Shown one piece after another: positions 1 to 13,473 of a DNA stretch of 64,000 bases; the stretch's first letter is position 1; each line of letters opens with the position of its first letter. The notes beneath the pieces were generated by a model, which did no database searches, had not been told where the DNA came from, and was given only the letters and a program-made list of their open reading frames with translations. This stretch comes from Lindgomyces ingoldianus. Its lineage: Eukaryota > Ascomycota > Dothideomycetes > Pleosporales > Lindgomycetaceae. The stretch spans positions 349,735-413,734 of the forward strand of contig NW_022985202.1 in assembly GCF_010093535.1 (NCBI RefSeq), given 5' to 3'. The translations under genes were made by a program, and so were the position numbers.

Positions 1-2212
1 TTATTTTATTAAAGTTATATATATTATTATTTTAAATACTATACTTAGCTTTAATATTTTTTATAAAGTTAAACTAGCTTTAAATTACTATAAAAATTTT
101 ATAAAAAGCTTTTTTATAGTTATACTTATACTTAAACTTTACTTTAAGCTTTAAGTAATACTTAATAAATATATTAAGCTAGTTTATACTAATATAGCTT
201 ATATTATACTTAGTGTGTAAAAAATTAGCTATATTAGCTATAGCTACTAGCTAAGGGGGAAATTCTTATATATTTAGCTTAAGTATGTGCTAAATAATTA
301 CTTACTTTTTATTATTATTTAGCTTTTATAAGTTAGCTATATAATTAGCTTAAAAAAGTTATCTAGTGTGTTAGTTACTTATTATTTTTTAAAAAACTTT
401 ATAAATAGCTGTAGTGTATTACTTAAAAAGTGTTATATTTTATTTAAAAGCTTAAAGTGTAATTTATATTTAATGTTTTTTTAACACATCTAAGTAGTGT
501 TATTAGAAATGCATTAGTGTAAAAAAAGTAGTGTAGTAAAGTTTTAGTAAAAGTAAGTAACTTAGGTGTGTAAGCAACTTGCCTGTAAAGTACGTTACAG
601 TATTAGTTATTAAAGATAAACTGCTTAGTATACTCCTTAGGTTTAATGCTGTAGATGTCCTCTTCTGTTGCATAGTATAAATAAGTAGTAGAGGTAAAGT
701 AGTTAACAGCTTTTTTAGCATTTTTACTTTTCTATTTTATTTTCTTTACATTATATAAATTATCTTTTTTTTTAAGGTAACTTTTAAAGTTTTAGATGTA
801 CAAAGTAATAGCTTTATATAATAAAGTCTTATTATAGAAATTTTTATATAAAGCAACATACTAGTTCTTTGCTTATATATAGTTATTATAAGAGTAGTTT
901 AATAACTAACATTTCTTCTTATAGTAGATAAAGCACTTTTTTATCTACATGCAGTTATCTCTAGATTGTAGCCTAAACTTAGATAAAAATTTTTTACATT
1001 ATCTTTTTTTATATAAAAAAAAGCTTTCTTTTTATTATATAAACTCTTATTATGCAGAGTTATATTAGCAGTTTGTGTAGTATACATTAAGTAGTTTCTA
1101 AAAGTATTAGTTTACCTTTTAGTTTATAGTAACTTAAAGTAATACTTATAAGTTGCTAAATAAAGCTTTACATAAAAGCTTAATAGTAAACATAGCATAT
1201 TCTAGTTCTAGTTATCCTTAACAAGCTTATATAATAGCAGTATATAGTAAAACATTTTTTTAAAAATTTATTTTTAGTGCTTTTTATATAAGCATAAGCT
1301 TATTAATTATTATTTTAAGAACTTTATATAAACTTTTATTAAAGTTTTTTTATTAGTATTATGTAAAAGTTAGTATTATCTAGTCTGTCTAGTACTAGCT
1401 ATAGTTTACATTAGTGTTAAAGTAACTACTTAAGGTGTTATATAAATGCTTCTAGTTATATCTAGGGCCTATGTTATGCATATAGTATATATTTACCTAA
1501 CCTTTTAAAATATTTAGAAAGATGTCTATATACTAAGTTTTTTAAATATCTAGCTATTAATATAAATTAATAAAAATCTTTATTTTATTTATAAAAATGT
1601 TATATAGTTAACTTATAATGTACTTTATAGGCAAGTTGCTTACACACCTAAGTTGCTTACTTTTACTAAGACCCTACTACACTACTTTTTTTACACTAAT
1701 GCATTTCTAATAACACTACTTAAATATGTTAAAAAAATATTAAATATAGCTTATACTTTAAGCTTTTAAATAAAATATAACACTTTTTACCTAATATGTT
1801 ATAGCTATTTATAAAGGTTTTTAAAAAATAATAAATAACTAACACACTAAATAACTTTTTTAAGCTAATTATATAGCTAACTTATAAAAGCTAGATAATA
1901 ATAAAAAGTAGGTAATTATTTAGCATATACTTAAGCTAAATGTGTAAGGATTTCCCTCTTAGCTAGTAGCTATAGCTAATATAGCTAATTTTTTATACAC
2001 TAAGTATAATATAAGCTATATTAGTATAAACTAGCTTAATATGTTTATTAAGTATTACTTAAAGCTTAAAGTAAAGTTTAAGTATAACTATAACTATAAA
2101 AAAGCTTTTTATAAAAATTTTATAGTAATTTAAAGCTAGTTTAACTTTATAAAAATATTAAAGCTAAGTATAGCATTTAAAATAATAATATATATAACTT
2201 TAATAAAATAAG
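1..2212. repeat. Large inverted repeat (arms 1-~601 and ~1612-2212)
   Basis: The first ~600 bases reappear as the reverse complement at about 1612-2212, with scattered transitions. The left arm may begin before the window. The arms enclose about 1 kb of antisense copia-derived sequence. The inner ends of both arms carry the same ~65-bp motif (about 538-600 and 1612-1680), which contains a short direct repeat of AGTTGCTTAC. No coding capacity is visible. It could be two oppositely oriented copies of one transposon end or a palindromic rearrangement. Confidence 0.8.
602..1611 (-). mobile_element. Antisense internal fragment of the copia element
   Basis: This stretch is the reverse complement of about 4296-5310 of the full-length copia element at 2785-9177. 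It covers the gag end, the zinc-knuckle region and the start of the protease region. Both strands carry many stops and the sequence is strongly AT-rich. It has no LTRs; both ends join the inverted-repeat arms instead. Confidence 0.8.
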
Positions 2213-2784
2213 GTTTATAATAGGCTAAATATCTACTAAAGTAGTTATTATAAGTTTAAAGAGATAAGAATAGCTAAAAGTAGTCTAGCTAAGTAACTAG
2301 AGGTAAATAATAGCTATTTAAAGTATTAATACTAAAAAGTAAGCTATTTTATTTTTTATTATTTTTTAAAGTAGTAACTACTTTTTAAACTAGTATAAAA
2401 AAAATCTACTTTAAAATTAAGTTATTATAATTTTTAAGTATAGCTAAACTACTAATTAGCTTAGTCTAAACTAGTTAAAGCACTTTAATGTGCATATAAA
2501 AAAGTGTACTATTAGTAGCTACTATTTACTAGTTATTAATAGCTATAAAAGCTATAACTTACTTTATTTTTAGTAATACTATAAAAATAATAAAATTATT
2601 ACTATTTATATACTTTTTTACTTATTACACTTTTTATAGCTACTTAATATAGGTTATTTTACTTTTTTTTAAAAAAGTATATAAGTACTAAGCTAAAAAC
2701 TTTATATATAACTAAATTACTTATATTATAAAAATAAAGTTTTTACTATGCTTTACAATAGCTTATAATGCTATAATTACTTTT
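2213..2784. other. AT-rich spacer, nothing recognised
   Basis: About 570 bases of very AT-rich sequence lie between the inverted repeat and the copia insertion. No open frame or known motif is visible. Its last five bases (CTTTT) are the target-site copy of the adjacent element. Confidence 0.6.
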
Positions 2785-3064
2785 TGTCTGTACGCAGCAG
2801 CAGCGTCGCGGCCTGGATACAAGCGATCGCGCACGAGCAGGATCACGTATCTATGTCACATGATGCTCGTGCGCGAACCTCTGTGCGCGAACATCTAGAT
2901 ATCCCCCTTTTCCTCTATACAGAGGAAAGACAAGAGTAATAGAACTAGAAACATGTTGCCCTTACTTTACCTACCTTATACGCTGTGCACACTGTACACT
3001 ACTCTTACTCTTACTACTTAAGTGCTTATACTATAAGCAGCTAGCTGTTAGAGCCTATTTAACA
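2785..3064 (+). repeat. Left LTR of the copia element (280 bp)
   Basis: Starts TGTCTGTACGCAGC and ends TTTAACA. It matches 8898-9177 along its full length, differing mostly by C/T and G/A changes. Its first ~150 bp are shared with the LTRs of the nested copia element at 13206, but the rest is not. Confidence 0.92.
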
Positions 3065-3108
3065 CTAATTAGTAGTTAATTTAATTAACTATAAATTAGC
3101 AAAAGTAA

Positions 3109-3458
3109 CAACAAAGTACTTACACTCTGTAAGGTACTTTATTTTGTTACTTATTCCTTAGAAAGAGTAACAGCAGAGTACTTACACTTTATAAGGTACT
3201 TTATTTAGTTACTTATTTTTTAGGATAGCAGATTAATTCTTTGCATTATACAGTAAGCTCTGCTACTGTACAAAGTAAAAAGGAGATAGTGTAAGACGCA
3301 CACTAAAGCTACTAAAGCTGCATAACCTAGTAGCTAGACAATAGCACATTAATCCTTTACATTATACAGCAAGCTCTGCTACTGTACAAAGTAAAAAGGA
3401 GATAGTGTAAGGCGCACACTAAAGCTATTAAAGCTGCACAACCTAGTAGCTAGATAAC
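3109..3458 (+). repeat. Tandem repeats in the copia leader
   Basis: Just inside the left LTR are two copies of a ~60-bp unit (about 3109-3226). They are followed by two copies of a 116-bp unit (3227-3342 and 3343-3458). The same arrangement appears in reverse in the truncated copy at about 24120-24480, so it belongs to the family and not to this insertion. Confidence 0.8.
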
Positions 3459-6400
3459 AGCAGTACCTGCGCAATTTACTAGAAAAGTGATTAACTATAC
3501 TATTATAATAAAATTCTATTAGCAACTAACAACTCTGCGTAATAATAAGAAGAATAAGAAACAATTTTTATTATATAAATAACTTATAAAGAACATAGAG
3601 ATATTAGAGGCAACACTATAAAATAAGACTAGCCTAGAGTACTAAAATAATAAGATTAACATGTTAAAGGCTCTAATAAGCCTATAAACTTAATTATACA
3701 TAAGTTATATAATTACTAATCTATATATAATAACTTAAAAGGGCGCTACTTTTTTAAGTGTGTATATAGAGGATTTTAAAGGATAGACACTATAAGACTT
3801 TTTAGCACTTAGCTACACATTTAAAAGAGAGCTTATATAAGTACTAAAGGACAAAAGAATTACACTACAGCTAGGCACTAAAGGTACCTAAGCCTAGAAG
3901 CTGTACAATATAGCATAAGAGAAGGCAATTATACTAGAAAGGCTTTATACATAACTTCTATTGCTGTATAAGGCTCTGCACAGAAGCAGACTAAACATAA
4001 TGCTGCTATTAACACTAAACGTACTAGCATTACCTGCTCCTACACCTTAGCTAGCACTACACTAATCACTGTACAAACAATACATGCCACCCTACCCAAC
4101 GCCTGCTCCACACCCTCAATCGTACACACCACCGCCTGCAGTAGTGTATGCACCACTGATACCACCTGCACAATCTATACTATATTACAACCTGTACAAA
4201 CTTCTACCCTAGAGGGAAAACACTAAAGAAAAACTCTTAGCAGACAAAATTATATAATTTTAAAAAGCATAAAAAAAAGATAATAACTATATAGGTTAAC
4301 TATATAATATTTTTATAAATAAAATAAGAATCTTTATTAATTTATGTTAATAGCTAGATATCTAGAAAACTTAGTACATAGACATCTTTCTAGATATCCT
4401 AAAAGGTTAGGTAAATATGTACTATATGCACAACATAGGCTCTAGACATAACTAGAAGCATTTGTACAACACCTTAAGCAGTTACTTTAACACTAATATA
4501 AACTATAGCTAGTACTAGACAGACTAGACAATAATAACCTTTATATAATGCTAATAAAAGAACTTTAATAAGAGTTTATATAAAGTTTTTAAAATAATAA
4601 TTAATAAGCTTACACTTGCATAAAAGGCACTAAAAATAGAATTTTAAGAGGATGTTCTACTGCACACTGCTATTATATAAGCCTGTTAAGAATAACTAGA
4701 ACTAGAACATGCTATGTTTACTATTAAGCCCTTATGTAAAGCCTTATTTAGTAACTTATAGGCATTACTCTAAGTTACTATAGACTAAAAGGTAAACTAA
4801 TACCTCTAGGAACTGCCTAATGCATACTACATAGACTGCTAATACAACTCTGTACAACAAAAGTCTACATAATAAGAAGAAAGCCTCCCCTTATATAAAA
4901 GAGGATAATATAGAAGATTTTTATCTAAGTTTAGGCTATAATCTAGAGACAACTGCACATAGATAAAGAAGTGCTTTGTCTACTATAAAAAAAAAAATTA
5001 GTTATTAAACTACTCTTATAATAACTATATGTAAGTAAAGAACTAGTATGTTACCTTATATAAAGATTTTTATAATAAGACTTTATTATGTAAAGCTATT
5101 ACTTTATACATCTAAGACTTTAAAAGTTACTCTAAGAAAAAAAATAATTTACATAATATAAAGAAAATAAAATAAAAGGGTAAGAATGCTAAAAAAGCTG
5201 TTAACTACTTTACCTCTGCTACTTATCTACACTGTGTAACAGAAAAGGACATCTACAGCATTAAACTTAAAGAATATGCTAAGCAGTTTATTTTTAATAA
5301 CTAATACTATATAGTATACTAAGGCAAACTATAGGACATAGGCGCAGCAAAAATCTCTACTGTTAGTAAGTTCTAACTTAAGGCGTACATATAAGAGAAC
5401 CTATGTATAGAAATTAATTAAACACCTAGCTAAATAAATATTAGCTTTAAAAGCTAGACACTAAAGGGATTAATTAGTACTATATAAATCTAGAACCTAA
5501 TTAGTCTAGTTACATACTACATTTTAGAGACTTTAACACTATTTCTGCTATTACTAGCAAATGCTAACTAACTTAGGGTATACTTTAATAATATTTTAAA
5601 TGTTATTATACATAAAGACAAAACTACTATTTTTATTATATAAAAATAAGGACACTTTTTTTTTAATGTTAGTAAAAAAGAATTTATGTCTTTTTTTACT
5701 AAATTAAAACTCTACTGCCTCTACTACTAATTTAGACACCCCTACATAGAGAGACTCTAGAAAATGCTAACTAGCGCTAGCTATAATGTTAATGCTGCAG
5801 TGCTAGAAAAGATTAAGAAGTTTTACTACTTTTACTAATTATATAACTAGGCCCTACAAAGATTTAAGTTTATAATTAAAAATAACACCTACTTTAACTA
5901 TAAAGTTGTTATTAATATTATATAAATTAATAATAAAAATGTTCTACATGTTATTAATGTAGACATATTATTTTAGGCTGCTACATTCCTAAAATCTATG
6001 TCTACACAAGATACCTAGGATGTACTATGCAAATGCTAGATTAACACTTATTAAGGACCTTTAAACTATATTATGTATAACTCTAGTATAAACTTTACTT
6101 TAGAGAATTTTTAAGCTTATGTAAAGATTATAAAAGCTACATGTAAGCAGATGCCTATAGAAGCACATTAGGCAGTTAGAAAAGTTAAGTGTGTGCACAT
6201 ACCTCTCTAACAAGCGTTTAACATCCTAAAGACTAAGCTAGGTAACTGTATAAATAATAAGGCTATTCTGCAGATAGCAGTTAAAGCTCTAAACAACACA
6301 GCTAGCCTACACAGTCTAGTACCCACACTGCTAGTCTTTAGAGCATACCTAAGAATTAACCTAGACTCTTTACTATTACTAGACATTATTACATAAGCAA

Positions 6401-8897
6401 GTGCTATATAAAAGGTAATAAAAATACTTTAAAAAGACTATATAAAAGTAAACATTAATTATATAATTAACATTTATAATAGCTTTATAATGTATAAAGT
6501 TCTTAACCTCTCTCTTAGCTTAAAAATTATAGCATAGAAAGAGAAAAAAGGCTAGACTAGCCTATATAAGATTAAGAGCATTAAAGAAAAAAATGTTATT
6601 ATTAAAAGAAAAAATAGCCTACTAAAGCTCTAATATACATAAGTTAAACTATACTATAAAAAAAAAAAAAAAGACAGCCTACTTATAATAAATAACCTAG
6701 ATAAACTAATCCTTGTATAAAAAGATTTTTTAAAGAAGAGAAAAAAAAAACAGCCTTATAAAAATATTATAAAGGCAGAACTAAAGCCTACTACAAACTA
6801 AGCCTTTTAGAATAGCAATGCTGCACTAGTGTAAAAAAAAGATATAAATACTAAAAAAAGTAAAAAGTAAAGAAAACTTATATAAAGTCTAAACTAAGTA
6901 TTTCTAACCTAAAAAAAAAAGAATAATTAGGCCTTATTTATTAAGCTTTATATAAATAGTGTAATTACTATACTTAGAAAACTATTTAAAAAATTAGACT
7001 ATATAGAAATAAACACTTTAATTACTAATAGCACTTTTAAAGTTATAGCATATAACTTAATAAAGTATAAAGGTTAGATTTTTAACCTTTACTTTATATA
7101 AAAAGTAAAAGGTAAAACAACTTAACTATATAAAAAATCCTGCCTAGTGTTTACTAGCTACTTAAATAAAAAAAAAAAAAAATTCTTACTTAGTTACTAA
7201 CTATTTAGAAAATAAGCTAGAGATTACTTTTAGCTATAAAAGTAAGCTTAAAAGCTATGTATAAAATGCATTTTAAACTATATAATATTACATAAGCATA
7301 TATCTAATTAATAGATAAGCTTATGCGCACGCTGTATATAAAGCTACTAAAGGAGATGCGCTAGAGCTTTCTACTAAATATAATACTCTAGGTTGTACAA
7401 CCTTTATATAGAGCTACTAAATTAGGACTATATTAGTTTAAAATATACTATAACTACTATAAAGAAAAGCTATGTATGTACATTTTTTTATACAACCTCT
7501 ACTTTTTAATTACTAATAAAAGAGAGCACACTTTTAGTATTACTAGCTTATAGATAGATAACACTTTAAGTATTATAATAAAAAATTTTACATAAAAAGA
7601 AAAAAAAAAACTATAAAAAGTAAAGTTTTATATAAAAAGTAAAACTATTTTAGTAAAGAAGTAGCTTATTAAGTTTAATAGTAAAAAAATTAAGCTTACT
7701 TATAACATAGTAGTTTTTACTTAGAAAAGATAAGTAAGCTACCTTTATATAATTAACTTAAAAAATAAAAATGCTGCATAATAATATATTAAGTAATGTA
7801 TAAAAGGGGTATATATTACATCTATATGTTAACTAGAGGCAGCATTTAACTTGTCTATTACTGCATAAACTATAAACTTTTTATATAATAATATTAACAC
7901 ACTTAACACATAAATTTAATAGTAAATAGATAATAGTAAGCATAGTCTTACTTTTCTACTATTATAACTTAATTATGTAAAGCTGTTTATCTTTATAAAT
8001 AAATTATTTACTAATAATAAAGACCTTAGCTTATAGCTAAAATTTTTAATTATATTAAGTAATAAAGACTATATAAAGTAAAGCAACTACTTTAAAATAC
8101 TAGGCAATATTATACACTAGAATTCTACTAAGTGTAAAAGAGTAACTAAAAGTGTCCTTACTAGTAAACTATATAAAATAGTTAAAAAGTTTAATAATAT
8201 AATTACTTTTAGTACAACTTTATAGTAAATTATATAAATACTTAAACTACTACTAATTCTAGTAGTAATCTGCATAAATTTAAAGTTTTTATATAATTAC
8301 TTTATTAAGCTAGGCACTACTAGTAAAAAGTAACTTATAATTAACATTATGTTACTCTATAAATTATATAAAAAAAGAGAAATTACTAAAATTAAGTAAA
8401 TTAATAGTAAAAATAACTTAGTAAATATATATATAAAGAAAACACTAAACTAGGCTTTTTAATTATTAGTTTTAACTAACTGCCTCTTTGTCTAGATAGA
8501 AGCATCTGTAGACTAGCTAGATCCTGTGCGCAAAGATGCTTTAGACTAACTAGACTAACAACGCCTTTATATAAGGCTTATTTCTCTTTATTTTATTTTT
8601 TTTTTTTGTATTATACACACTTATTTTTCTTATTATAAGGATCTGTTACTGCTAGCACTGTATAAAAAGAGAAAAGAGCTAAGGGATTATATAGTAAGGC
8701 TTAGAAAGCAAAAGATAAAGAAGAGAAAAGCTATTTATATAGTGTAACTAGCTTATTCTAACGCACAGCATTACTAAGGTAAGTCCTAATAAATAGAGGT
8801 AAAGTAAAGGTAAAACATAATTAGATAGACTTACACAGACAGAAGAGAGGTAACATGTACAGAAAGCAACTCTTTAGACAAAAAGAAAAGTTGCTAG

Positions 8898-9177
8898 TGT
8901 CTGTACACAGCAGTAGCGTTGCAGCCTAGATACAAGCAATTGCGCACAAGCAGGATTACATATCTATGTTACATAATGCTTGTGCGCGAACCTCTGTGCG
9001 CGAACATCTAGATATCCCCTTTTTCCTCTGTATAGAGGAAAGACAAGAGCAATAGAACTAGAAATATGTTGCCCTCACCTTACCTACCTTGTACGCTGTG
9101 CACACTGTACACCACTCTTACTCTTGCTACTTAAGTGCTTATACCATAAGCAGCTAGCTGTTAGAGCCCATTTAACA
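8898..9177 (+). repeat. Right LTR of the copia element (280 bp)
   Basis: Full-length match to 2785-3064, followed by the target duplication CTTTT at 9178-9182. Confidence 0.92.
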
Positions 9178-9182
9178 CTTTT

Positions 9183-9646
9183 AGTAATATCTAAGAAAAG
9201 TTTTAAAGCGCTAAATTAGTTTTTTTTAACTTATAATAAGTTATAATAAGCTTTAATATAAAGTTACACACTTTATTACTACTACTACTTATATATAATA
9301 AGCTTTAGTAGTTATAAACTTTAAGTAATACTTTAAAACTTAAGTTATTAATACTTATAAAAATAAAAATTTAAAAGCATATAAATAGTTTATTAACTTT
9401 TATAGTTAAAGTGTTTAAAAAGGTTTTAAAAAAAGTAGTAATAATTATATATAAGCTAGTATTAGTATAATAAAAAATTACTAAGCTTTAAGTAGCTAAT
9501 AAAGCTACTACATAATATAAATTATATAAAAAAAAGTAGATTAAAGTAAAAAAAACTTTAATAATTTAAAAAAGCTTACACTTAATAGCTTTAAAAAAGT
9601 TTAGAGCGCATAGTAATAAAAAAAAAGTAAAGAAGCAGGTGTAAGC
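9183..9646. other. AT-rich spacer between retrotransposons
   Basis: About 460 AT-rich bases lie between the copia and gypsy elements. Short A/T runs and short repeats are the only structure I see. The last five bases (TAAGC) are the gypsy target duplication. Confidence 0.6.
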
Positions 9647-9936
9647 TGTAACGATTCTACAAATCGTCCTATATCAGGTCGCTCGGATCCTATCTGAAGG
9701 GTCCCCGTATCGGCCCCGACCATGACTCGACCTAGTCCCCTGCAGTTACCCCTATTCCCTCATGTATTTAGTCGCACCTCGCCCCTGTAGCTAGCTTAGT
9801 AGTTTTCTGATATCCTTTTGTACAAGGCCTATAGGTGTTAATAGCATTCCTAGGTTCTAAGTCCCCACGCACTCCTATATGCCTCTAAGTAGATTTATAC
9901 TGCATTTAGACCTATTGTCTTGCCTGCGCTGTTACA
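9647..9936 (+). repeat. Left LTR of the gypsy element (290 bp)
   Basis: Starts TGTAACGATTCTAC and ends GCTGTTACA. It has the same length as 22788-23077. The two copies differ by C/T and G/A transitions, each copy mutated at different sites, which is what independent RIP of both LTRs would give. Confidence 0.92.
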
Positions 9937-12900
9937 TTATATTAAAAAACTTACTTTTACTAGTAATAGCCTTATTAAAAATATTATATTAATTATTTAT
10001 TTAACTATGTCTAAGTTCTAAAAAGTGTTTAATTTAGTTTAAGTTATAATTTTTTACACACTATTATATTAATTTATTTAGTTAGTATAAATAGAATTTT
10101 AAAGACTTTTTATTAACTAAAGCCTTTAAGTTTAAAACTTTTTATTCTTTATAATTAAAATTACTTTTAAAAAAGTTGTAAAAAGTGTGCTAAAGTAGAA
10201 ACTTAAAGACTACTAATAACTTATTAGAATTAAAGATAACTACTAATGCTTAACCCCTAACTACTATTAGATCTTATTATAAAGACTATAACCTATTCTA
10301 GCTACAGCTAAGGTAAAATGCTTACTTTTAGAACTAAACTACTACTAACTTTAATAGCTAAACCTTTTTTTATAAAACCTAAAGCTAAAAACTTACTAGA
10401 TTTAAAGTTAAACTTTAGTAGCATAGCCTTTAAAAACTAAGTTACTTAATTAAAAGCATAAATTAAATAGCTAACTAAATTAAAAACTATTAGTTTTAAT
10501 TATCTTTTACTAACTACTAAATTACTTTTAATAATACTTTAAATTACTTTTACTATATTAATAGTAAGAAACTTTTTAAGCACTTTTAAGCTTTTTTAAA
10601 GCTACTTTACTAAATATATGCTTAAGATTAAAAACTTTATAAATAGTAAAAAACTTATATTTAAATAATAGTAAGCCTTTATTATAAATAGACTTAACAT
10701 TAATGTAGATTACTATTAGAGTAAGCGCGCACACATAGTGTTAGTATAGGGACACACTACTAGTATTATAAAGAAATACCTAGAGCCTAGATACCTAGCT
10801 AAATTAGATTACTTTTAGTTTAAAAACATAAAAAAAATAATTAAGCTCTTATAAACTTACTTTATTACTAGTAATAAAAAGATAAAGGTGTAATAAGCAT
10901 TTTAAACTTTAAAAATAAGTAAAAAAAAAGTGTTTTTTACTTTTAAAGCTTACTTTATTAGTGCTACTATTAAAGAGTTTATATTAAAAGTAAAATAGTT
11001 TTTTTACTTATAAAAAAAGATACTACTTAGCTTAAAAGTACTAAACTTAGGTTTTAAGTACACTTAAAAAAGCTTTTTTAAGACTATAGTAGCCTACCTA
11101 ATAGCTTATAATATAAAAAGAAGGAATACCTTTACTATTTTAAAATAAACTATTAATCTTACCTAATAGTCTACTATTAGACCTAGTATAGATTAGTCTT
11201 AGAAGGTTTCTAGTAATACATCTAAGGCAGTATACTATTCTAGTGCACCCTAACCTGCACCTCTGTTAGTACCCTAGTCTACCTTAGTTACCTATAGACA
11301 ATTTAGCTAGACACCTGCTCTAGAAAGATAGACAACTTCTAGTAACTATTATAATTATAAAAAACTAAAACATTTTACTAGCAACTACTTTATCCTTAGA
11401 GTATAAAAAATAAAGGTAGAGTAGTAAGATTTTAAAGAAAAATTTATAAACATAAATAATTTTAATTTAGATGCTTTTTAAATAAAAAATAGTAATACTT
11501 AAAAAAACTTTTTATCTTAGGCTTAAGTAAGTATAATTTATTAAACATTAATTTATTATACTTATTTAAAGAAAAACATTTCTAAGTCTTTACTATTTTA
11601 TATTTAAAAAGCATTAAAGTTTATTTAAATCTTTTAGTTAATACTAGTACTTATAGTTTTTTATTTATTAACTTAATAACTACTATGTTATTATTTTAAT
11701 GCTTTTATATTTTTATCTAATGTTTACCTTTTAAAGTTATAGTTAAGGGTTTTTAAGATTAGATCTAAGTCCCTATTTACTAGTATATCTGCCTGTACAT
11801 GTAAATTAATAAAAGAAGCATCTAAAACTACTTTTTTATTATTATAAACCTTAGCTTCTAGAATTATATTATTAGCATTAAATAGTTATGTTGTTTTAAA
11901 CTCTGTCTAAATATAAACAAGAATTAGATTATATAGCCTAGTAAATATCTACCTACTTATAAACTTTTACTGCCTTTACTTATATAATTAACTTAGCTTA
12001 CGCGTAATAAAGAAGTAAAGCTAGATATTAAATAATATAACACACTATAAAAAAATAACTAATTTTAGTAGTTATACAGCCTAATAATCTACTGCATTAG
12101 GGGTTTACTAAGGCTACTAAAATTATACAGATCTCTTATTATCTATAGTTTAAAGACACTTAAATTATTTTTCTGCCTATCTATTAAAAAGTCTAGAACA
12201 GTTTTAAAGGCAGTTTATTTAGCTACTATTACTTTAATTTTAGTAAATGCTTTTTATTTTAATATAAAAAAAAATAAGTTCTTTTTAACTTTTATTTATA
12301 AAATTAAGTAGTTAATTAAAGATAAGTAAGCTTTATAGTTAAACACTAAATATAAAACTAAAGCATTAGTAAACTTCTAATTACCCTTTAAATACTATTA
12401 GTACTAAGATATATTTAGCTACACTATAGCTTACTAGCTACTAGTACATTGTTCTTATAACTACAAAATTGTTCTTATAGAGCCTCTTTCTAATAGTTAT
12501 AGTCTATTGTACAAACAGAACCTTAAGAAGCTAGAGGTAATAAAAAAATATATTATAAATAATCTAAAATATAGCCTTATTAAGTAAAGTTAAAGCTTTT
12601 TTACATCTTCTATCTTTTATGTATAGAAACTAAATAGCAACTTATGTATCTATGTTAATTACTATAAACTTAACACTTTTACTTATAAAGATGTGTATCT
12701 AATACTATGTATAAATAAACTCTTATTAAGACCTACTAAAGTAGTAATTTTTACTAAGTTTAATATTTACATAGCTTTTAATAAAATTAGGATAGACCTA
12801 AGCTTTAAAAAGTGTACTACTTTTTAAACATAATATAAAACATATAAATGTAAAGTCTTACTTTTTAGATTATGTAATAGCCTAGTAACTTACTAGTGCT

Positions 12901-13205
12901 ATATAAATAATGTATTAATTAACTACTTAAATAATTTTTATATTACCTACTTAAATAACATTTTTATTTACTTTAAAAACAAAGTAACTTATATTTTTTA
13001 TATTAAAAAGGTTTTAGAGAGGCTCTAGTAAGCAAAATTATAAGTAAAGATTAAAAAAAAGTAAATTTTATATTACTTAAATAAAGTATCTTAGCTATAT
13101 ACTTTTAAATAAAGGACTAGAGGTTAACCTAAAGAAAGTAAAAGTGCTACATAACTAGTAGGCGCTTACTACTATAACAGGTGTAAAATCCTTTTTAGGC
13201 TTTAC

Positions 13206-13473
13206 TGTTAAATGGACTCTCTGCTAGCTAGCACTTGGTGTTAGCAAATGCGTACAAGACGGAGAGTTTTGCACGGTGTAAACATTGCACAGGGGTGTTA
13301 GGTAACTAGTGTTAATTGCTTCTTGTTTTTTTTCTTTGTACAGAGGAAAAGGGGGATATCTAGATGTTTGCGCACAGAGGTTCGCGCACAAGCATTATGT
13401 GACATAGATACGTGATCCTGCTCGTGCGTGATCGCCTGTATCTAGGCTGCAACGCTGCTGCTGCGTACAGACA
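13206..13473 (-). repeat. LTR of the nested copia element (268 bp)
   Basis: On the + strand it starts TGTTAAATGG and ends GTACAGACA. It matches 18959-19226 end to end, with transitions only by eye. Confidence 0.9.

Larger units (their letters stand above)
2785..9177 (+). mobile_element. Full-length Ty1/copia LTR retrotransposon, RIP-degraded
   Basis: The element is bounded by 280-bp LTRs (2785-3064 and 8898-9177) that begin TG and end CA. It is flanked by the 5-bp duplication CTTTT (2780-2784 and 9178-9182). Decayed reading frames still show, in copia order: a Pro-rich gag region (about 4070-4200); a Gag zinc knuckle reading KCFVYYK (about 4970); an aspartic protease trace reading DIGAA (about 5335); a GAG-pre-integrase trace (about 5710-5770); a reverse transcriptase active-site trace (about 7540-7575); and an RNase H trace reading EAAFNLSITA (about 7830). 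Nearly every frame is closed by TAG/TAA stops and the whole body is TpA-rich, as expected from RIP. It cannot encode a working polyprotein. Confidence 0.93.

Noticed and set aside
8980..9219. Open frame of 79 codons in the AT-rich block
   Set aside because: It lies inside the right LTR of the copia element, and a similar frame occurs in the reverse LTR copy at 24497-24709.
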